A stretch of 64,000 bases of DNA, taken from NCBI GenBank assembly GCA_002104895.1, contig MCFG01000040.1, positions 67,501-131,500 on the forward strand, read 5' to 3'. Within the stretch, counting starts at the first letter, position 1, and every line of letters begins with the position of its first letter. The position numbers and the translations under genes are program-made. Positions 57,654 through 64,000 of the stretch are shown here, piece by piece. This stretch comes from Anaeromyces robustus. Its lineage: Eukaryota > Neocallimastigomycota > Neocallimastigomycetes > Neocallimastigales > Neocallimastigaceae. Under the pieces are notes generated by a model. It had not been told where the DNA came from. It was given only the letters and a program-made list of their open reading frames with translations, and made no database searches.

Positions 57654-58654
57654 ATAAAACCTATTATCCATTTTATATAAATAAAAAAAAAAGAGACGTT
57701 TTTCATATTTAAAGTTTTAGTTTGAAAAAAATTAGAAATTTTTTTTTAAACTATTTTTTTTTGTAAAATATTTTTTATTTAGTTAACTAGTTTTTTTAAA
57801 AAAACGAAATATCTTTTTATTCCAAAAAAAATTATATATCTAGTATATATAATATATTAAAACAATAACATAATAAACAGACAAACAAACAAAATATACA
57901 AGCAAACAAACAAAAAGAAAGAAAGAAAACGATAAATTATTAACAAATAGAAAAGTCTTTTTATATAACATTATAAAATAATTTAAGATAAAAAACAAAG
58001 CAAGAAAATATATAAAAAGATATTTATATATAAGTTTATTTTTTGAAAAAAAAAAAGAAAAAAAAAAAGCATTAGAATTATATATATCATACTAAAAAAT
58101 TAAGTAATTATTAGAATTAGAATAGTAAAATAAATTACTATTAGAAAAAATATTTTAGTTTTTTGTTATAAATAATTAAAAATATATATATAATTTTTTT
58201 TAAGTATTTTTTTTTAGTAAAGAAATTAAGAACAAAAAAAGTTTGAAACTTTTTTTTTATATATATATCTATTTAGTAATATAGTTTATTGAAAATTTAG
58301 ATAAAAATATATATATATATTATATCTTTTTGATAAAGATAATTTTTTTTGTTTGTAAAAAAAAAATATTATATATAACTAACCAAATCTTTGGAAAGAA
58401 TTATTTGAAATAATTCTATATATTTTTAAAATAAATTCAAATATATATAACCTTTAAAAAAGAAAAAGCGAAAAACCAAAAAAAAAACTTTAATAATTGA
58501 ATTATTAAAGACGACGAAATTAACAAACAATAATTAAACAACAATCAATAACAAAAATAAAAATTGTATTTAACTAACTAAACAAAACACAAAAAAAAAA
58601 AACAACTTATTATTTTTGTATAAAATATATATAAAAAAAAAGAAGAAAACAAAA
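57654..58654 (+). promoter_or_regulatory. Promoter and 5' leader region of the bZIP gene, free of ATG triplets
   Basis: The last upstream ATG is near 57651; none occurs from there to the start codon at 58655. Composition shifts from T-rich to A- and C-richer (CAAA/CAAG repeats at 57875-57915, ACAA-rich 58500-58610), typical of a long untranslated leader. Transcription start and any leader intron cannot be placed from sequence. Confidence 0.5.
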
Positions 58655-60127
58655 ATGACTGCTATTCCACAACAAATAGCTTTTGATAACTACTCTTATG
58701 GTCAACAAACCGTATTAGCTGATGGCTCTGTAATTAATAATCAAGCTAATATGACTCAAGATAACTATGGTAATATACAAAAAACTCAATATTATCAAGT
58801 TAATAATGGCCAAACTATTCAAACATTCAATGCTAATCAAACTACTTATCAAAATAATAATGGACAATTAATATCACAAGCTCAACCAACCGTTGTAAAT
58901 ACTACTACTTATTTACAAACTCCTACTTATTCACCACAAGCATTAAATGAAACTACTACCGCTTCTAACTTAATGTTAAGTAATGCTGTAGTTAATGTTT
59001 CTACTCCAACTTCTGCTTCTATTACTACTAATGCTATTTCACCACAATCTATTAATATACCAAATACTGTCGCTGGACAACAAAATCAAATATTTACCCA
59101 ACAAACTATCTCTCCAGTTGAAGGTAATGGTATGAATTTCTTCCCAACTTTACCAATTGATAATAGTATGAAGAATGGTCAAGTTATTAGTCAACCAACT
59201 ACACCAACTACTTTTACTCCAATGCCACAAGCTAATGATCAACGTTATCCATCTCCACCAATGGGTGCTGTGGATATTAATAAAAATCAATGTCAACCTG
59301 TTGCTATTGCTGCTCCAATGCAAACTACGATGCAAACAACTACATTTAATACAACTAACAGCCCCATAAATATTGTTAATAATACTATTCCACAACAACA
59401 ACAACCACAACAACAACAAACTCAAAATGGATATATAACTCAATCTATATCCATGAATCAAAATACTATTCAACCTACTCAAACTCAAAATGGTACTATC
59501 ATTAATGGTATGAATAATACTACTTATCCACAACAACCACAACAACCACAACAACAACCATCACAAAATAATGGATTCCAACAATATTATAATCAAAGTT
59601 TTACAACTCAAACTATTCAAGGTAAGGGTCAACAACAAACTATTATTTCTTCTACTACTAATATAGCTTCTACTAATTATCCACCACAAGCTAATCTTGC
59701 TGCTGGTAATATGAATAAAGTTGGTCAAAATAATTTAATTACTATGAATCAAAATATTGTTGGTGCTCCACAAATGCCTGTTAAGAGTCATGGTCGTTCC
59801 TATAATAAAAAGAATGAACCTATTTCCTTAGAATTAGCTCTTAAAAGACAAAAGAATACTGAAGCTGCTAGACGTTCAAGAATGAGAAAAGTTTTAAAAA
59901 TGGAAACTTTAGAAAATCATGTTAAACGTTTAGAAGCTGATAATAAAAATCTTTCTATAAGACTTGCTATGCTTGATTCTAATAGATTAGAATGGGAAAC
60001 AAAAGAAAAGAAACTTTTAGATAAAATTAAGAATTTAGAAGAACAATTAGCTGAAGTAAGAAAAGATCAAGATGGTAATGTTGAAAATAATGAAGTAAAA
60101 AAAGAAGAAGAATTAAATAAGGAGTAA
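58655..60127 (+). CDS. bZIP transcription factor with a Gcn4/CPC1-type DNA-binding domain (490 aa, intronless)
   Basis: A nuclear sequence-specific DNA-binding protein. The C-terminal bZIP domain has the invariant N401-x7-R409 in NTEAARRSR, preceded by ALKRQK. The first zipper leucine is exactly ten residues after R409: L419, L426, L433, L440, W447, L454, L461, V468 at heptad spacing, so a long dimerisation coil (about 50 residues). The basic region is nearly identical to the yeast Gcn4/Neurospora CPC-1 class, which binds TGACTCA-like sites and controls amino-acid biosynthesis; the same biological role here is inference. Residues 1-380 are Gln/Asn/Thr/Pro-rich with CAA-encoded Q runs (about 245-258 and 290-305), as in low-complexity activation regions. 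The chosen ATG has an A-rich context and is the first ATG for about 1 kb. No intron, unlike the other four genes. Confidence 0.9.
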   Translation: MTAIPQQIAFDNYSYGQQTVLADGSVINNQANMTQDNYGNIQKTQYYQVNNGQTIQTFNANQTTYQNNNGQLISQAQPTVVNTTTYLQTPTYSPQALNETTTASNLMLSNAVVNVSTPTSASITTNAISPQSINIPNTVAGQQNQIFTQQTISPVEGNGMNFFPTLPIDNSMKNGQVISQPTTPTTFTPMPQANDQRYPSPPMGAVDINKNQCQPVAIAAPMQTTMQTTTFNTTNSPINIVNNTIPQQQQPQQQQTQNGYITQSISMNQNTIQPTQTQNGTIINGMNNTTYPQQPQQPQQQPSQNNGFQQYYNQSFTTQTIQGKGQQQTIISSTTNIASTNYPPQANLAAGNMNKVGQNNLITMNQNIVGAPQMPVKSHGRSYNKKNEPISLELALKRQKNTEAARRSRMRKVLKMETLENHVKRLEADNKNLSIRLAMLDSNRLEWETKEKKLLDKIKNLEEQLAEVRKDQDGNVENNEVKKEEELNKE

Positions 60128-63100
60128 GGAAACATTAAAAAAAAAAAATAAAAATAAAATAAAAAGAAGAAAGAAAATTTATAATTTTTTATATACATCA
60201 AAGAAAGAAAGAAAAAAAAAAAGAAAAATAATTTAAGGATTTAAAATAATAATAATAATAATATCAAAAAAACAAAACAAAATAAAATTAAAAAAACTAA
60301 AAAAATTAGAATGAAAAAAAAAATAACAATATATATACATTAAGTACATTATTCACCAATAAATTATCAAAATATATCGTTCATAATTTATTTTTTTTTA
60401 AAACAAAAAAAAAAAAACAACAAAGAAAAATAAAAAAAAAAAACGAATAAAAAAAACTAAAAACAAAAAAGCGAAAAAAATTTTCAACCAAACAACAAAA
60501 CCAAAAACAAAAAATTATTTATTTATAAAAAAAAAAAAAAAAACTAAAACCTTTTTTTTTTTTTGAAGATATTTAAAATAAATATATTAAAAAATGATTT
60601 AATATATTTAATAAAAACAACAACAATAACGAAAATAACACATATACACACACAACCATAAGAAAAAAAAATAATTATAAAAAATTTTGGATTAGATTTT
60701 TTTTCAAATTTTTACTTTTTTTTTCTTTTTATTTTAGGACAATGACTAAAAAAAGAAATAGAAATAAAGGAAAAAGAAAAAAAAAAAAAAAAAAAAGACA
60801 AGAAAAATAAAAATAAATAGGGGAAAAAAATTCATTAGAGGTTGTAGAACGAAAGAAATTTTTTAAGGGGTTCTCAAATTTTATTCTATATTAAAATAAT
60901 TTAATTATTGAATAAAATTTTTTTTAAAAGTTGAAGAAAGAAACTTTTTTTTTTTTTTTAGGAGAAAAAAAAAGTTTCATTTTTCCCTATATATTTTTAA
61001 ATTAGTTTTTTTTTTTTTTTTTTCCTTTAAAAAAAAAAGAAAATGAAGTAAAAAGAAATGAATGAAAAAAAAATCTAAAAAAAAAAAAGAATAAATAGAC
61101 ACTGAAAAAAAATATATAAAACGAAAATTTAAAAAAAGGGTAAAGAAAAAAAAAATTCTTTTTTTTTTTTTACCATTTTAAATTTCATTTTATTTTTTCA
61201 AATTTAAGTTTATTTTTTTTTTTTTAAAAAAAAAAATTAGATTTTTATATATCGAAATAATATAAACTTTTAATAAAAAAAAGAAAAATTATAGATTAAA
61301 AAAAAATTTTTTTTTTTTAATCATTTTCTTTTCTTTATTAATTTTTTTTTATTTAATCATATTATTTCAATAATTAAAAATCTTTTTTAAAAAAATGTAA
61401 ATATTTTTTTTTATTATTTTAGAGCAAAGAAAAAAGTTTATTTAAGTAAATGAAGTATTTAAAAAAAAAAAATTTTTTTTTAAAAAAAAAATTCAAAAAT
61501 AAAATAAAAAAAAAGTTATATGAAAAAATATATATATAATCTTATACCTACTGATATTTGAAAGTAAAACCTTGAAACCTTAATATATATATAATATAAT
61601 ACTTAATAATATTTTCATCTTTTAATTGTTAATTTCATCTTTAATTGTTAATGAGAAAAAAAAAAACGCTGTGACTTATTGGAAGATATAAAATTCATTT
61701 TTATTTATATATATGTATATTTTCTTTTTTTTATTTTTTTTTTAGTTACTTTATTATAAAAGGAATGGAAATATATATATATATGTTATAAATATTTACA
61801 AAGGGAAACGAACGAAAATTTTTCAATATTGAGAGGAAAAAAAAAAAAAGTTAATGACAAAGAAAGGAGGAAAAAGAAAGAGAGAAAGAGAGAAAATCAA
61901 TAATAATAGTAAAAGTGTAAGAAGTAAAAAGTAAAAGTAAAAAGTAAAAGTAAAAAGTAAGAGTAAAAAAAAAAATAATTGGAATGATTTTAAATAATGA
62001 AAATAAATGAAAGAATGAAAATGAATGAATGAAAGAATGATGAATGAAAGAATGAAATTGATGAATTAATTTTTATATTATATATATATATATATTTTCA
62101 CTGTTGAAAAACAAAAAAAAAAAAAAAAAGGTCTTCTTTTTTTTATTTTATTTTATTTACATTTTTTTTAGTCAATTTTTTTTTTTTACATTATCCTTTT
62201 ACCCACAAAACAAAAAATAATTTATTATTTTAAATATCTTCAAAAAAATACCTAATTTAAAAGCCAATATGAACAACCGAACAAACAAACAGATATAAGC
62301 AAGAGAGAGAAAAAAAAAGAAAGTTTTTAGTTTTTAGTCAATTTTTTTTATAATTTTTTTTTTTTATTTTATAATATTCTTTTTTAGAAGAAGAATCAAA
62401 GGAGAGAAAACATTTAGACAAACAACAAAAAGCAAAAAATAATTTTTTTTCGCATAACTTATGAATATATTCATTATATATATATAATTAAACCTAAATA
62501 ATAATATATAATATTTAATTGAACGCACACACACATCAAGGACATATACATATCGAATATATTCATATCCTATCATATCCTATCACATCATACCATACCT
62601 AAAAAAATAAAATATTCGTACTCACTACAAACAATACATACGCAGAATTTTAATACATAACTTCATATACCATAATATATATATATATATATTAAAAAAA
62701 CATCATTTTTAAAAAATTTGCATATACATAACAAAAAGGGAAAAGTTAAAAAAAAAAATTAAAAATATAATATATATATAATTTAAGTCACATAAAAAAA
62801 TAATTTTTTTTTTTTTTTTACTTTTCCTTTATAAATTATATTCAAAATTACGAGAAAAGAAAAAGTCAAAATGATTCCATAATCTCCTTAAAAAGTGAAT
62901 AAAAAAAAAAAACAATTTTTTTTGTTTTTTTGTTTTTTTTTTTTTTTTACTTATTGTTTTTAGTTTTTAGTTTTTTTTAATTTTTTTATTTATTGATTCA
63001 ATGACATTATCGATCTGAAAATACTTTTATAATGATATGGAAAAAAAAAAAAAAAAAGTAAAAAAAGTAGAAGAAGAAGAAGAAGAAGAATTTGTAGATA

Positions 63101-63400
63101 AAATAATATATCAAATGAAATGAGAAGCGAAATCGAAATGAAAATGAGAATGAAAACGAAAAGAAATATGAATGAGAATGATAGTATAAAAAAAGAATTA
63201 TTTCAAAATCCTTAAACTATTTTTTATAATATATTTATTATTTTTTTTTCTTTTTTTCTTTTTAAATGAGAAGTTATCAAACAAACAAACGAACGAACAA
63301 ACGAACAAACAAACGAACCGACAGACAAACAAAAATAAATTAATTGTTGTATATATTTTTTTTTAAAAAAAAACTTTATATAATATTACTTAATTTTATA
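60128..63400 (+). other. A- and purine-rich flank downstream of the bZIP gene; no further gene recognised
   Basis: Non-coding in all frames, but unlike the desert it is rich in A, with G and C on this strand. Examples are purine tracts at 61836-61896, AAAAGT-type repeats at about 61919-61970, GAAT/GAATGA repeats at 62000-62060, (AGA)n at 63069-63090 and GAATGAAAATGAGAATG-like sequence at 63121-63180. CAAA/CGAA tetramers recur at 62272-62290 and 63280-63335. Pyrimidine C-rich ATCCTATCACATC-like repeats lie at 62565-62605. It could be a long 3' UTR, an unrecognised transcript or the leader of a gene beyond the window. A minus-strand frame at 62364-62576 resembles no family. Confidence 0.5.
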
Positions 63401-64000
63401 TATAATAATAATAATATTTTAATCTACCCTTTTTTTCAATTTTTTATATATATATTAATATTTCTTTTTTTTTCAAATGTTTTTAATTTTTAAATTCATC
63501 TTATCAATAATAATTCTAATCAACTAAATCATTAATAATTTTTTAATAACCTTTTTTTTTATAAAATAATTAATAATAGTAATAATAATTAACTTTAATA
63601 ATAACTAATAATTTTAAATAATTAAATATCTTTTAAACATTTATTTTATATATATAATAACTAATAATAATTAATAATTAATCATTAATAAAAACAATTA
63701 ATAAAGAGAATTAATAATTAATAATTATAAATAAATAAATAATAATATTTTATTAAAAGGATTACTTAATTAAAACAAATAAAAAAAATATGTAAATATT
63801 AATAAAATAAAATATTATTATTTATATTATTATAATTATTAACAAAATAAAATTCTTTTTTTTTTTTCTTTTTATTAATTTGTTTTTACCTTCCTTTTAA
63901 TAATTTGTATTCTTATTTCTTAATAATAAAATTAAAAAAATTTTTAAATAATAATAATAAATAATAATAATAATAATAATTAATAATTAATAATAAATAA
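63401..64000. other. Terminal A/T-rich non-coding segment
   Basis: Returns to (AAT)n and A/T-run sequence up to the window edge. No feature is recognised. Confidence 0.7.

Noticed and set aside
58616-58654. In-frame extension of the bZIP protein upstream of its ATG
   Set aside because: It begins at a TTG codon and encodes only lysine-rich low complexity. The ATG at 58655 has the A-rich context shared by the other genes.
59150-59557. Open frames overlapping the bZIP coding region on both strands
   Set aside because: They arise from the repetitive CAA/ACT codons of the Q/T-rich region.
62364-62576. 70-codon antisense frame with more normal composition
   Set aside because: No recognisable family and no splice-linked exons. 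The more varied residues come from the C/A-rich ATCCTATC and CACACA repeats.

Overview
This is a window of a very A+T-rich eukaryotic nuclear genome, most likely a fungus. The best guess is an anaerobic gut fungus (Neocallimastigomycota). Seen directly: coding exons are A/T-biased but complex, introns and spacers are close to pure A/T with long homopolymers and simple repeats, and genes are spliced with GTA...AG introns. The last gene carries a Gcn4/CPC1-type basic region, which is a fungal hallmark. The long spacers argue against the compact, equally A/T-rich Dictyostelium. The taxon is inference.

Layout. 1-18.5 kb holds four intron-containing genes: a PP2C-type protein phosphatase (33-1773, +, 6 exons, 284 aa); the TFIID subunit TAF7 (5423-7954, -, 7 exons, 356 aa); RNase P/MRP subunit RPP40 (8985-11641, +, 8 exons, 361 aa), divergent from TAF7 across about 1 kb; and a full-length ABCB-type ABC transporter (13786-18485, +, 4 exons, 1348 aa). 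18.5-57.6 kb is a gene desert of about 39-40 kb. It holds microsatellites, minisatellites, A-tract/T-tract junctions, several perfect inverted repeats and two fold-back structures. One of these (34459-34964) has about 50-bp terminal inverted repeats and looks like a MITE or fold-back element. 57.6-60.1 kb holds an intronless bZIP gene (58655-60127, 490 aa) behind a leader of about 1 kb with no ATG. 60.1-64 kb is A- and purine-rich non-coding sequence.

All spliced gene models were built by hand from splice sites. Reading frame is preserved across all 21 introns, which supports them strongly. The genes are unrelated housekeeping and regulatory functions (phosphatase signalling, Pol II initiation, tRNA processing, export, stress or amino-acid transcription), with no operon-like logic.

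I did not find a convincing new biological system. The items most worth a second look are the 40-kb desert (a centromere or long-spacer question), the fold-back element in it, AAG splice acceptors in one third of introns, the ATG-free bZIP leader, and matching uORFs overlapping the start codons of the divergent TAF7/RPP40 pair.
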